A DNA stretch of 64,000 bases from Paenibacillus selenitireducens (lineage in GTDB: Bacteria; Bacillota; Bacilli; Paenibacillales; Paenibacillaceae). Below are positions 38,167-47,259 of the stretch, piece by piece; positions within the stretch are counted from its first letter, which is position 1; every line of letters begins with the position of its first letter. The notes beneath the pieces were generated by a model. The model saw only the letters and a list, made by a program, of their open reading frames with translations. It searched no databases and was not told the DNA's origin. Where the stretch lies: contig NZ_MSZX01000002.1 of NCBI RefSeq assembly GCF_002021565.1, positions 27-64,026 on the forward strand, written 5' to 3'. The position numbers and the translations under genes are program-made.

Positions 38167-38263
38167 TGGAATAAAGCTCCTTCGCCTAATGAAAATGATA
38201 GTAAGTTCATCACTATAAATCATAATCAATATGGAGCGAGAATACAATGTCTGATTCTGCTTA

Positions 38264-39313
38264 TCAATAGATCAAGAATACGAAAATCATGGCTAATAGG
38301 CCATGGGATAATCGAGCAATAAGAAATGGCCAGTACCGTAGATTCGTCGCATTCAGAATGCTGGCTACTTGCGCATGTACAGATAGCCCTCCCCATGAGA
38401 GTACGAAGGCGGCAACGGAAAGTTGATATACGAGCGGAATGCTTGTGCCAGCTGCCCCAGCAGATTTCGCGCCTAATGTCACCTCGAAAATGCCGTTCAC
38501 AATGGACTGTGATAATTCAGGCGGTATACCGAATATCCCTAACATCGATTGAATCAGGCTATATAAGCCATTCATCACATGCGCAGCTGTAAGCAGCTCT
38601 AGAATCACGGAGAAAAACACAACAAGACCACCGACGACCATCATCAGTTTCAGAGAAGATCTTAAGGATTCACGAATGAGGAGTCCTAGATCTCGTCCAT
38701 CACGCAGTCTAGCTTGGTGCATCGCCCGCAGCGCCTGACGAATTCTACCCAAGCCTTGGTGACCTGCAGAAGAGGAGAGAAAAGGAGATGGGATGGCACG
38801 CGATCCATGAAAACGCATCAGGAATCCGATCAGTGTCCCAGCGCCGTAATGGGCTATAGCTAGAATGGGGGCCACGCCTACATCATGAAAGAACCCCACC
38901 GAAACCGCTCCAATGAGAAAGATCGGATCGGATGTTGTTGTGAAAGCGACTAGCCGCTCTCCTTCTTCACGTGTAACAAGCCTTTGATCCCATAGTTGGG
39001 CCGTTAGCTTGGCGCCGACAGGGTACCCCGAGGCATAACTTATGGCAACGACGAAACCACCTGTTCCCGGAATACGAAAAAGCGGGCGCATCAAGGGATC
39101 CAGCAGGGTCCCAACAAAATGCACAATACCAAATCCAAGCAGCATTTCAGATATCACGAAGAACGGAAAAAGAGCAGGGAAAAGAACATCCCACCAAATC
39201 GATAACCCTCTTACAGATGCTTCAAGGGTTGCGTGTGGATAAATCATCATCATTAAGCTCAAGATACAAGCAATACATGCTAATAAAGGTGCCGCTGATA
39301 ATCGTAATCGCAA
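38264..39313 (-). CDS. ylbJ: Sporulation integral membrane protein YlbJ
   Basis: 349 aa with about eight membrane segments and the nucleoside-recognition (Gate) motifs SYASGYPVGAK and FTTTSDPIFLIGAV. YlbJ in B. subtilis is made in the mother cell under sigma-E and is needed for cortex formation. GGAGGCTCC-type pairing upstream of the ATG is good. It is near other sporulation genes here (yunB, lytH). Confidence 0.9.
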   Translation of the reverse strand: MRLRLSAAPLLACIACILSLMMMIYPHATLEASVRGLSIWWDVLFPALFPFFVISEMLLGFGIVHFVGTLLDPLMRPLFRIPGTGGFVVAISYASGYPVGAKLTAQLWDQRLVTREEGERLVAFTTTSDPIFLIGAVSVGFFHDVGVAPILAIAHYGAGTLIGFLMRFHGSRAIPSPFLSSSAGHQGLGRIRQALRAMHQARLRDGRDLGLLIRESLRSSLKLMMVVGGLVVFFSVILELLTAAHVMNGLYSLIQSMLGIFGIPPELSQSIVNGIFEVTLGAKSAGAAGTSIPLVYQLSVAAFVLSWGGLSVHAQVASILNATNLRYWPFLIARLSHGLLAMIFVFLIY

Positions 39314-39419
39314 TGGGGAGCCTCCTGCCAGTCAGAGTCAAAAGGGATATAGTAGCATATATATGAATAACTCAGGACAAACAGTACAGGCTTCCGAGAT
39401 AAAGGAGGAAAAAAATATA

Positions 39420-39468
39420 AGAAAACGTTTACAAAGCATGTTTATTTTTGAACATCATATGCTACAAT
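39420..39468 (+). promoter_or_regulatory. Promoter with catabolite-responsive-like site
   Basis: 39420-39433 (AGAAAACGTTTACA) matches the cre consensus TGWAARCGYTWNCW at 13 of 14 positions. Downstream is an extended -10, TG-C-TACAAT (39460-39468). The site lies 30 nt upstream of the -10, placing it over the promoter of the small ORF at 39535. CcpA control is inferred. Confidence 0.5.
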
Positions 39469-39534
39469 AGAACTAACATATAAAAAGTGGGGTCAACGGC
39501 AGAAATACATTTTTTAGAAAGTGGAGTGATGAAG

Positions 39535-39624
39535 ATGAGTCTTGTGGCAGGCATTCTAGTATGTGCTTTTGTATATGTTATTAGAGCGTCTTTAACTCCC
39601 GGAGAAGAAGAGTGGGATAGCTAA
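39535..39624 (+). CDS. 29-residue single-pass membrane peptide
   Basis: ATG 39535 follows GTGGAGTG with good spacing; an ATG two codons earlier is also possible. Product MSLVAGILVCAFVYVIRASL plus TPGEEEWDS: one hydrophobic helix then an acidic tail. It has its own promoter with a cre-like box and a strong terminator, so it looks like a real single-gene unit. It could be a subunit of a membrane complex, as CydX or similar peptides are. Family not recognised. Confidence 0.65.
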   Translation: MSLVAGILVCAFVYVIRASLTPGEEEWDS

Positions 39625-39675
39625 TCGATAGGACTTAAGTCCTGATGATAAGTTATTGGACTGCCTGAGACGAAA

Positions 39676-39715
39676 AAGAAGCCCGTGTCATTCATGACGT
39701 GGGTTTCTTCTTTTT
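39676..39715 (+). terminator. Terminator of the small membrane peptide gene
   Basis: 15-bp stem (39676-39690 with 39695-39709, three G-U pairs), loop TTCA, then a T run. Confidence 0.9.
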
Positions 39716-39914
39716 TATTAACATAAATGCGAACTACTTATGACATAATTAGTTATTAATAAAAACATGAATTTATTTACAAACAAAGCGACACTTTAAA
39801 TACTTAGGTCTAACGATTGATTTGCAGTTGCAGACAAGCTATTTATATTTTTGCGTATGTATTTTTGTTATAATAAGAAGAGCGTTTGAAGACAAACAGA
39901 AGGATGGGTGGAAC

Positions 39915-40292
39915 GTGAAACAAAACAGTACAATTTATGAAGCATTAGGTGGTGAAGATACTGTTCGTCGGTTAGTAGCAGCCTTCTATCCGCGGGTACA
40001 ACGTAATCCTTTGCTAGGTCCTTTGTTTCCTCAAGATATTATGCCGGTACAGGAGAAGCAATTCATGTTTTTAAGTCAATTTTTCGGGGGGCCATCGTTA
40101 TATTCAGATGCTGTCGGACATCCCATGATGCGCGCTAGACATATGCCCTTTGAGGTGACGAAGGAACGAGCGGATGCTTGGCTTGGCTGTATGGAAGAAG
40201 CATTGATCGAGATTCATATCGAGGAATCCCTTCGAACATTCGTGTTGGAGCGGCTTTCCGGACCCGCATATCATTTTGTAAATACACCTTAG
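39915..40292 (+). CDS. Group II truncated haemoglobin
   Basis: 125 aa from GTG 39915 after GGATGGGTGG. Truncated globin with the B10 Tyr (AFYPRV, Y25), a FGGP turn and proximal His76 in RARHMPFEV. It resembles B. subtilis YjbI, which binds O2 and, with a partner, protects thiol proteins. 22 nt ahead of a DUF2225 gene, so co-transcription is likely. No yjbH-like gene adjoins it here. Confidence 0.92.
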   Translation: MKQNSTIYEALGGEDTVRRLVAAFYPRVQRNPLLGPLFPQDIMPVQEKQFMFLSQFFGGPSLYSDAVGHPMMRARHMPFEVTKERADAWLGCMEEALIEIHIEESLRTFVLERLSGPAYHFVNTP

Positions 40293-40314
40293 ACATTAAT
40301 GGAGGCTGCGGCAC

Positions 40315-41028
40315 ATGACACTTGAACCGCTTTATCAAATCAAAGTGACCTGTATTTATTGTGAAATGGAATTTCGCACATCCCGCGTCCGCCAAAGTTT
40401 GAAGAAAGCCTATATGACGGATTCAGATTTTTGCGCGCATTACAAACAGGCAAATCCAGATTTTTATGTCGTTCGAGTATGCCCCAATTGCGGGTATGCA
40501 TCGACTGAGAATTCAACGTTATCCTTAAATGAAATACAACGACATGACTTTAAGACGCAAATCCAGTCGCGCTGGATCCAACGAGACTACGGTGGCGAAC
40601 GAAATTGGGATAAAGCTCTAGAGACGTATCAGCTCGCATTGTTGTGCGCTCAGACCATCAAAGATTCGAGTCGGTTAATTGCAAGCTTGCTGCATCATAT
40701 TGCTTGGCTCTACCGATACAAAGAGAATAAGCAACAAGAACAACGATTCCTTCAATTCTCGCTCGAAGAATATATTCGCGTCTATGAGCAAGATGGTGTT
40801 GGCTCGAATCAAGCTAGACTGTTATACTTAATAGGTGAGCTGTATCGCCGTATAGGCAACTACCATGAAGCCGTGAAATGGTTTTCTCGTGTGATTAATG
40901 ATAAGAAGATTATGGATTCTGCGATGATTCGGGCTTCTAGAGAGCAGTGGGCTGTATTGCGGGAAGAAATGTTAGAGAAAAAAGTGGAATTACCGGATGA
41001 AATGCAAGAAACAACGAAAACGAACTAA
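40315..41028 (+). CDS. DUF2225 family protein
   Basis: 237 aa. A zinc-ribbon-like Cys set (C13, C16 and C56, C59 in VCPNCGYAS) leads into a helical, TPR-like region (WDKALETYQLALLCAQT, LLYLIGELYRRIGNYHEAVKWF). DUF2225 proteins are widespread in Firmicutes and spirochaetes with unknown function. The ATG follows GGAGGC. Pairs with the upstream globin gene. Confidence 0.85.
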   Translation: MTLEPLYQIKVTCIYCEMEFRTSRVRQSLKKAYMTDSDFCAHYKQANPDFYVVRVCPNCGYASTENSTLSLNEIQRHDFKTQIQSRWIQRDYGGERNWDKALETYQLALLCAQTIKDSSRLIASLLHHIAWLYRYKENKQQEQRFLQFSLEEYIRVYEQDGVGSNQARLLYLIGELYRRIGNYHEAVKWFSRVINDKKIMDSAMIRASREQWAVLREEMLEKKVELPDEMQETTKTN

Positions 41029-41054
41029 TTGCAATCCTATGTTGTTATACAGAA

Positions 41055-41116
41055 AAAGCCGCTCCTCACAGCTCGAATGACATCAATGTGCGCATTCTGC
41101 TGTAATGTGCGGCTTT
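41055..41116. terminator. Hairpin between convergent genes
   Basis: AAAGCCGC (41055-41062) with GCGGCTTT (41109-41116) around a long loop. It probably ends both the DUF2225 and zinc-ribbon genes. Confidence 0.45.
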
Positions 41117-41127
41117 GCTATGTTGTA

Positions 41128-41367
41128 CTAACGGTTTCCTCGCAAGGGTTCAGAGGCTAACAAGTAATCTCTGTCCGTATCGACGAGTGTAACGCGGTGG
41201 CTGCAGCAAGGAAAGACGAGCAACTTTTTCTTACCTTCGTGAATTTCTTGAAGCTCCTTGGGTTTCATCGGTAGTAAGACATTCTCTTGACCGCAAAAAG
41301 GGCATTCATGGATATAAATATCGTTCATAAGCTGCTCGTACGGCCAGGTATTCTGGAATGGAATCAT
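41128..41367 (-). CDS. Small zinc-ribbon-like protein
   Basis: 79 aa. CPFC (C22, C25) and FPCC (C54, C55) fit a single zinc site; the rest is polar. AGAGGATC precedes the ATG, and the start overlaps the stop of the upstream yycC-like gene by ATGA, so the two are coupled. I do not recognise the family beyond the Cys pattern. Its function may be nucleic-acid or protein binding. Confidence 0.72.
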   Translation of the reverse strand: MIPFQNTWPYEQLMNDIYIHECPFCGQENVLLPMKPKELQEIHEGKKKLLVFPCCSHRVTLVDTDRDYLLASEPLRGNR

Positions 41368-41534
41368 GCTTGATCCTCTTCCGATTTCGCTTGAGGTTCG
41401 GCCTCTGACTTGGCAAGCTCTGCGATCTTCTGCATCAAGATATGCTGAGGCATATGCATCAAATGCTCAAGCGGCACGTTAAGTTTCTTGGATAATGTAA
41501 TGGCTGTATCCGGCGATATTTGTAATGGTTTCAT
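41364..41534 (-). CDS. yycC: YycC-like small protein
   Basis: 56 aa with GGAGGAACC before the ATG. The product starts MKPLQISPDTAITLSKKLNV and continues with LEHLMHMPQHILMQKIAEL, matching my recollection of the YycC family, which has no known function. The C-terminal 17 residues are acidic. It is too short for many gene callers and is translationally coupled to the zinc-ribbon gene by a four-base overlap. Confidence 0.75.
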   Translation of the reverse strand: MKPLQISPDTAITLSKKLNVPLEHLMHMPQHILMQKIAELAKSEAEPQAKSEEDQA

Positions 41535-41645
41535 ACGGTTCCTCCTTTTTGGAACAATAAAACTTGCTACATGTTATGAAATCAAAAAGCTCATAATATA
41601 GTATACCATTCATAGGATGTGTACAAAAGGACAGGTGATAAAATC

Positions 41646-43436
41646 ATGCAACAACCGTTACAACAAACATGGAATTTGGATTCAATTTTTCCAGGTGGTT
41701 CTTCATCACCGCAATTTATTGGATTTCTACAAAGCCTTGAACAAGATATCGCGGCATTGCGCAGTCATCTAGAAAGTCTAGCAACGCCCCAATCCGTAAG
41801 CGAGACAAGCGCGTTAACAGAGGCTCTGGGTCAACTGCAATATATTACGCTTCGTACACGTGAAGCAAATTCGTTCGGAAGCTGCCTAACAGCCGAGAAC
41901 CAAGCGGATAAGAAGGCTATCATGCTCATAGGCCGGATTAGTACGATAAATGCACAGCTGCTATCCGTTCTTACCGTATTCGATAAGCTGCTAAGCGCGA
42001 TGGATGGAGAAGTCTGGGCAGCATGGCTGAAATCAGATGCAACCGCTCCAATTGCCTTCAATTTGAATGAACGTCGTGAATTGGCCAAAGAAAAGCTAGC
42101 TCCTGAGCTTGAAGCCTTGGCTGGAGACCTTGCAGTAGATGGTTACCATGCTTGGGGAGAACTATACAATACGATTGTTAGCAGCATACATATCCCTTGG
42201 GAAGAAAACGGCAAAACTACGAATTTATCTGCAGGGCAAGCTTCCAATAAGATGTCAGATGGGAGCAGCGAAGTACGTGCGCGCATGTTCCGTCAATGGG
42301 AAGAAGCTTGGAGTGAAAAAGAAGATTTCTGTGGCGATGCCTTGAACCATTTGGCTGGATTCCGTCTGAAGCTGTATGAGAAACGCGGCTGGGACGAGAT
42401 TCTGAAGGAACCGCTGGCTATCAATCGCATGTCGGAAGAGACGTTAAATGTCATGTGGGATGTCATCGTGAAGAACAAACCCGTCTTTGTGGAATATCTT
42501 AATCGTAAAGCAAAGCTTCTGGGCACAGAACGTCTAAGTTGGGTGGATGTTGAAGCACCTGTTGGTTCTTCCAGCCAGACCATTTCCTATGATGAAGGGG
42601 CTCGCATGATTGAAGAGCAGTTCCGTAAATTCAGCCCAAAAATGGCAGATTTCGCGGTCAAGGCATTCGAGAACCGTTGGATCGAAGCGGAAGATCGTCC
42701 AGGCAAACGCCCAGGCGGTTTCTGTACTTCCTTACCTGTGAGCAAAGAGACGCGCATCTTTATGACGTATGCAGGTACGGCATCGAACGTGTCAACACTT
42801 GCGCATGAGCTTGGGCATGGATACCATCAATTCGTGATGGATGATTTGCCTGCGATGTCGCAAGATTATGCAATGAACGTTGCGGAGACAGCATCCACAT
42901 TCGCGGAGATGATTCTCTCGGATTCCGCGGTGAAGGAAGCGAAAAATGAGGACGAGAAGTTGGCTTTATTAGAGGATAAAATCCAACGTTCTGTGGCATT
43001 CTTCATGAATATTCATGCTCGGTTCTTATTCGAGACGCGCTTCTATGCGAAACGCAAAGAGGGCTTAGTAAGTGTCGAAGAATTGAATGAATTAATGGTG
43101 ACAGCGCAGAAAGAAGCATTCTGTGATGCGTTGTCAGAGTACCATCCGCATTTCTGGGCAGCGAAGCTTCATTTCTATATTACGGAGGTGCCGTTCTATA
43201 ACTTCCCGTATACATTCGGATACTTGTTCAGTGCGGGGATCTACGCGCAGGCGCAAGAAGAAGGAGCAGCGTTCGAGCAGCGGTACATCGATCTTCTTCG
43301 GGATACAGGTCGGATGACGGTGGAGGAGTTGGCGCAGAAGCATTTGGGCGTGGACTTGACGAAGCCGGATTTCTGGCAGAAGGCTGTGGATTTGGCCGTT
43401 GCCGATGTGCATGAGTTCTTGGAGATGACGAAGTAA
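41646..43436 (+). CDS. pepF: Oligoendopeptidase F (M3 family)
   Basis: About 596 aa from ATG 41646; GGACAGGTG lies upstream. The zinc-protease motif HELGH is at 387-391 in TLAHELGHGYHQ. An N-terminal helical domain and C-terminal GYLFSAGIYAQAQ fit the family. It degrades peptides of about 7-17 residues, and would act on peptides taken up by importers such as that at 14206. No signal peptide, so intracellular. Confidence 0.95.
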   Translation: MQQPLQQTWNLDSIFPGGSSSPQFIGFLQSLEQDIAALRSHLESLATPQSVSETSALTEALGQLQYITLRTREANSFGSCLTAENQADKKAIMLIGRISTINAQLLSVLTVFDKLLSAMDGEVWAAWLKSDATAPIAFNLNERRELAKEKLAPELEALAGDLAVDGYHAWGELYNTIVSSIHIPWEENGKTTNLSAGQASNKMSDGSSEVRARMFRQWEEAWSEKEDFCGDALNHLAGFRLKLYEKRGWDEILKEPLAINRMSEETLNVMWDVIVKNKPVFVEYLNRKAKLLGTERLSWVDVEAPVGSSSQTISYDEGARMIEEQFRKFSPKMADFAVKAFENRWIEAEDRPGKRPGGFCTSLPVSKETRIFMTYAGTASNVSTLAHELGHGYHQFVMDDLPAMSQDYAMNVAETASTFAEMILSDSAVKEAKNEDEKLALLEDKIQRSVAFFMNIHARFLFETRFYAKRKEGLVSVEELNELMVTAQKEAFCDALSEYHPHFWAAKLHFYITEVPFYNFPYTFGYLFSAGIYAQAQEEGAAFEQRYIDLLRDTGRMTVEELAQKHLGVDLTKPDFWQKAVDLAVADVHEFLEMTK

Positions 43437-43467
43437 TACGTACGATGTCTGGATATATAGTTATACG

Positions 43468-43502
43468 AAAAGGAGACAGTCACATGACTGCCTCCTTTTT
43501 TA
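43468..43502 (+). terminator. pepF terminator
   Basis: AAAAGGAG-A-CAGTCA / TGACTG-C-CTCCTTTT, a 14-pair stem with one internal mismatch, then T residues. Confidence 0.92.
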
Positions 43503-43555
43503 CTACCTATCCCCAAAGGGATTTTAGGATTGTGCTCTTGGATTGTTCGATATCT

Positions 43556-43723
43556 GAGGAAGGATCATCCACGGCCAGGGGAGGAGGAATGTCTCGTGGA
43601 AGAGTTTACGTCCGATCTTTGGTAGCCCATTGCATCCATAACATCCAATCCAAAGCAATGGGCGGACAAGAAGCGGCTGGAACGAGACATTCCTTCCCCT
43701 AACTGAGGATTATCCTTCCTCCA
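43556..43723. repeat. Large imperfect palindrome, about 170 nt
   Basis: The first 40 nt (from GAGGAAGGAT, through GGAATGTCTCGT) return in inverted form at the far end (ACGAGACATTCC through ATCCTTCCTC). A second inner inverted pair, GCCCATTGC (43625-43633) with GCAATGGGC (43655-43663), and GTCCG/CGGAC nearby, extend the fold. It lies between convergent pepF and the acetyltransferase gene. It has no coding sense and could be a MITE-like element or a structured RNA. Confidence 0.75.
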
Positions 43724-43736
43724 TAGCTCGTACAGT

Positions 43737-44237
43737 TTAAATCCGTTTCCCAACAATAATCAAATCCCTTTCAACTCCATCTAACTTAGCAACCCTCGGC
43801 AAATGTCCCCATACCTCAAATCCGAATTTCTTCAGTAGAGCAAGGCTTGGTTCATTATGACCGAACACAAAGCCAAGCAGGGTATCAATGGATAAGGCAG
43901 GACAAGCATCGATCGCTTTATGAATCAGAATCGAACCGATTCCTTGACCACGGTATTCATCAGCGATATAAATACTCACTTCTGCAGTTGCATTGTAGGC
44001 AGGTCGGCCATAGAACGATTGGAAGCTAAGCCATGCCATGATGTTACCATCTTGCTTCATTACCCACAGCGGGCGGAAATCAGGCGAATGTTCATCGAAC
44101 CATGGCTGGCGACTCTCGACGGTGACCGGTTCCAAATCTGCCGTGACCACTCGACCAGCAATCGTGGAATTATAGATTTCTACAATGCGTTCTAAATCTT
44201 GAAGGGTTGCATCGACAATTTCGTAGGATGTATGCAT
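43737..44237 (-). CDS. GNAT family N-acetyltransferase
   Basis: About 166 aa from ATG 44237. Acetyl-CoA motif [19 protein letters not shown] (the QGIGS turn) and a later [13 protein letters not shown] are characteristic. The pattern with [18 protein letters not shown] resembles phosphinothricin-type acetyltransferases, which acetylate small amines. The true substrate cannot be told. The upstream ATG at 44252 has a weaker site. Confidence 0.88.
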   Translation of the reverse strand: MHTSYEIVDATLQDLERIVEIYNSTIAGRVVTADLEPVTVESRQPWFDEHSPDFRPLWVMKQDGNIMAWLSFQSFYGRPAYNATAEVSIYIADEYRGQGIGSILIHKAIDACPALSIDTLLGFVFGHNEPSLALLKKFGFEVWGHLPRVAKLDGVERDLIIVGKRI

Positions 44238-44266
44238 ATCGGATGTCCTCATTTCTTCTGTAAAGA

Positions 44267-44300
44267 TTCAAAAACAGGACTGGAGGACCAGTCCTGTTCT
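44267..44300 (-). terminator. Terminator of the chemotaxis receptor gene
   Basis: ACAGGACTGG (44274-44283) with CCAGTCCTGT (44288-44297), 4-nt loop, T run on the minus strand. Confidence 0.9.
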
Positions 44301-44311
44301 ATGATATGTAT

Positions 44312-45571
44312 TTAGAATTTAAAGACAGACATGGTGCGTTGCAATTGAACGACCACTTGTTGCATTTTCTCGGTCTGCTCAACCATGGCAAGAACGGAAT
44401 GGATCTGTTCGTTCATAGACGCGGATACTTGCTCTGTACCAGCAGCGGATTGCTGCGTAATGGCTGAGATATTCACGATAGAACTCGAAATTTTCTGAGC
44501 TCCTTCTAACATCGTATCACTTTCTTTGGAGAAATTGTAGATCTCTTCTGTAATAAATCTAACACTATTGACGATCTCTGCAAATACACGTTCGGTTTCT
44601 TTGATCAATTCCGTTTGAATTTTCACGATATCTTCATTTGTCTGAATGTTCGAGATCGCTTTCTTGATCCCTTGTTCAATGCCGCGTACAAGGGTGAATA
44701 CTTCTTTGGTGGATGCAGATGATTCTTCCGCTAATTTACGAACTTCTTGGGCAACAACTGCAAACCCTTTACCATGTTCTCCGGCACGAGCGGCTTCAAT
44801 GGAAGCATTTAAGGAGAGAAGATTGGTTTGTTCGGCGATTTCAGAGATTGTTTTGGTGATTTTCGTAATACCGTCAGCTTGCTTTGCCAAATCTTCAATC
44901 GTAGATGCGACATTGGCTGTGGCAACAATATTTTTCTCCATCCCTTGGCTCTGGCTTTCGACTGCTGTACGACCCTTCTCAACAAGGGAGATGGTTTGTT
45001 CAGAACGCGTGTTCATGGCTTTCGTCGAATTCGCATAAGAAGAAATTTTGTTCTCGATTTCCTTGATGGAATCAGAAACGGAAGAGACGTCCTCGGATAT
45101 TTCAGTCGCGCCAGTTGCAAGTTCATTGGCCGAAGAGGCGACTTGCTCCATGACGAGTTTCATGTTGTTATTCTTGTAATAAATATCACGGCTCGCATCG
45201 GCAACATGACGAGAAATGTTCGATGTATCATTAAGGATTTCTTTTAGTTTATCAATCATGCTGTTGAATGAATGCCCCAATTGGCCTAATGCATCATTTG
45301 AAGTAACCGTGATTTTATTGGAAAAGTCCCCTTTGGAAATGCTCAATGCCACGCGTGAAATACTCTCAATGGGTTCCGTCAATAATCGTTCAAGCTTATT
45401 GATAATCGGATAACTCACGGCAATGAGCAGGACGATGACAATTAAACCTGGTACAAATGAACCGCCTGCGGTAAGAAGCAGGACAATCGTTGCAAGTGAA
45501 AATATACCTACAAGGGTGTAGCAACCAATGAGCAATTTGTGCTTAAAGGATAAGGTCTGGAACCAGTTCAT
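44312..45571 (-). CDS. Methyl-accepting chemotaxis protein
   Basis: 419 aa from ATG 45571 (AAAGGAGC upstream). Two adjacent membrane helices (about 15-60) with no sensing domain outside, a HAMP domain, then the signalling domain with the hairpin tip [33 protein letters not shown]. It may sense an internal or membrane signal, or take input from a partner. It should work through CheA/CheW encoded elsewhere. Confidence 0.94.
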   Translation of the reverse strand: MNWFQTLSFKHKLLIGCYTLVGIFSLATIVLLLTAGGSFVPGLIVIVLLIAVSYPIINKLERLLTEPIESISRVALSISKGDFSNKITVTSNDALGQLGHSFNSMIDKLKEILNDTSNISRHVADASRDIYYKNNNMKLVMEQVASSANELATGATEISEDVSSVSDSIKEIENKISSYANSTKAMNTRSEQTISLVEKGRTAVESQSQGMEKNIVATANVASTIEDLAKQADGITKITKTISEIAEQTNLLSLNASIEAARAGEHGKGFAVVAQEVRKLAEESSASTKEVFTLVRGIEQGIKKAISNIQTNEDIVKIQTELIKETERVFAEIVNSVRFITEEIYNFSKESDTMLEGAQKISSSIVNISAITQQSAAGTEQVSASMNEQIHSVLAMVEQTEKMQQVVVQLQRTMSVFKF

Positions 45572-45684
45572 TTGAACGCTCCTTTTCAATTGTGGAATAA
45601 TCCATATTATAACAGCGATTTCAGAAATGGTCTATAAGATGCAGGAACAATATAAAATATATTCCAATATCTTGTATGTAATTG

Positions 45685-45713
45685 TTGAAAAAAGGAAATT
45701 TCTTCCGTATAAT
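45685..45713 (+). promoter_or_regulatory. Strong sigma-A-type promoter
   Basis: TTGAAA (45685-45690), exactly 17 nt, TATAAT (45708-45713). It lies 55 nt before the gene at 45768. Confidence 0.85.
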
Positions 45714-45767
45714 GAGGAATAAGACCTACAAGATACGACAAAGGATTACAATTATGGAAGGAGGGAC

Positions 45768-46175
45768 ATGATGGATTTAGAACGTATTTCTCTGGCTCGA
45801 CAGATGGATATGGTCTTTAGAGAATTAAGTGAGGAACTGAAGACCCTAACATCAGGTACTGCGTTTGTTCAGATTCGTAATGATGCTATTGGGAAATTCG
45901 GAGTTCGGCATAACCCGATTGATTGCAAGGATTCCTCGGAAGTGCAGGCGGAGAAGGGTTTAAACGCAGCACAACAGAAGTCATTCCGCAATATGGCGAT
46001 TGAGGCGCTTAGCTTTAAAAAGGGTTGGACCCATGGAGAAATTTGTTTTGATTTTACCGTTCGGCAGAAGATGCTTGTTGTCAGTGCACAATTTGAATCG
46101 CATTACAATATGGCGAACGTCATGATTCGTTTGAACCAGCGGACGGCTTATTTGGAAAAGAACTTGGACTCGTAA
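45768..46175 (+). CDS. Hypothetical protein downstream of a strong promoter
   Basis: 135 aa, soluble. Start ATG 45768 or the next ATG, after AAGGAGGG. It contains FVQIRNDAIGKFGVRHNPIDC, a basic centre and a terminal acidic patch KNLDS. The single Cys pair does not suggest a metal site. I do not recognise the family. A near-consensus promoter and a hairpin downstream show it is a stand-alone unit, divergent from the chemotaxis receptor. Confidence 0.7.
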   Translation: MMDLERISLARQMDMVFRELSEELKTLTSGTAFVQIRNDAIGKFGVRHNPIDCKDSSEVQAEKGLNAAQQKSFRNMAIEALSFKKGWTHGEICFDFTVRQKMLVVSAQFESHYNMANVMIRLNQRTAYLEKNLDS

Positions 46176-46217
46176 TTTAGAAGTAAATCTTACATATCGA
46201 TCGCACTCTTATAGGAC

Positions 46218-46273
46218 AGAAGAACACCTCCTTGACTCATCTTTTTTAGATGATGTGAAGGAGGTGTTCTTCT
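46218..46273. terminator. Long perfect stem between convergent genes
   Basis: A 16-bp perfect stem (46218-46233 with 46258-46273) around a loop that holds an inner CATCT/AGATG hairpin. No T run follows on either strand, so its terminator activity is uncertain. Confidence 0.6.
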
Positions 46274-46290
46274 GTGTATTGGAGAATAAG

Positions 46291-47259
46291 TTAACGAAGG
46301 ATCTCCTCCACATGAACGAGCTGATATAGTCGCTCAACATCCTCGGGTTGTACGAATCCAGCACCGACCATCAACGCATTTGCACTTCCGCATGCAGATC
46401 CAAGACGTAGGACATCATCAATGGAATTCCCACGCTCGAAGGCAACGGCCATACCACACACCATGGAATCACCGCTTCCAACCGGATTCACAATTTTCAA
46501 TGGCGGGAATGTCACCCGGTAGAGCTTCCCTTGATACCCAGCGATGGAACCTTTCTCTCCAAGCGAGACAACTACACACGTTATGCCTTGCTCCATTAAT
46601 GTAACGATACAATCGATTAAATCATCTGGAGAAGAAATAGGTTTGCCTACGAGCTTCTCGATTTCATGCTCATTCGGCTTGATCAGAAATGGTCGGGCTT
46701 CTAATCCTGCGACAAGCGCATCACCGCTTGTATCTAGTATGATACGTAGGTCTGGATTGGTTGCTCGCACATTGCGAATCAGCTGCGCATAAGTATCTGC
46801 TGGGCATCCTTTCGGTAGGCTTCCGGAGAACACCATGCAGGCTGATTCCTTGGCTAACCGCTCCAGCTTCGAGGATAAGGCTTGAATTGCGTCCGGTTGG
46901 ATCGTGGGTCCGGGCTCGAGCAATTCGGTCTGTTCGTTCGGCTTCGCGGGATCGAGAATAGTGATGCATAATCTGGACTCCCCGTCGACTTCAACAAAAT
47001 CGTGCGCGATATGCTCACGGTTTAACCCTTCGGTAATGAAGCGTCCTTGCGAACCAGCAACAAAGCCAGTAGCAATAACAGGATGCTGCAACGTTGCAGC
47101 AACACGCGCGACATTGATTCCCTTACCTCCTGCGGTAGCGACCATATCGTTGACACGAAAGGCATGATTGAAATCAAAAGATGGTACCGTGTACGTCTTA
47201 TCGATGGCAGCATTTAAAGTAACGGTCGTGATGAGGGAAGGTTGATTAGATGAACGCAT
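46291..47259 (-). CDS. PfkB-family sugar phosphate kinase (1-phosphofructokinase/tagatose-6-phosphate kinase type)
   Basis: 322 aa from ATG 47259. GGKGINVARV near residue 46 and NPVGSGDSMVCGMA (catalytic Asp) are PfkB motifs; the LacC/FruK subgroup pattern KPNEHEIEKLVGK is present. It would phosphorylate tagatose 6-phosphate or fructose 1-phosphate. The start overlaps the aldolase stop by 14 nt. With the aldolase and SIS isomerase this fits an N-acetylgalactosamine or tagatose route. Confidence 0.88.
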   Translation of the reverse strand: MRSSNQPSLITTVTLNAAIDKTYTVPSFDFNHAFRVNDMVATAGGKGINVARVAATLQHPVIATGFVAGSQGRFITEGLNREHIAHDFVEVDGESRLCITILDPAKPNEQTELLEPGPTIQPDAIQALSSKLERLAKESACMVFSGSLPKGCPADTYAQLIRNVRATNPDLRIILDTSGDALVAGLEARPFLIKPNEHEIEKLVGKPISSPDDLIDCIVTLMEQGITCVVVSLGEKGSIAGYQGKLYRVTFPPLKIVNPVGSGDSMVCGMAVAFERGNSIDDVLRLGSACGSANALMVGAGFVQPEDVERLYQLVHVEEILR

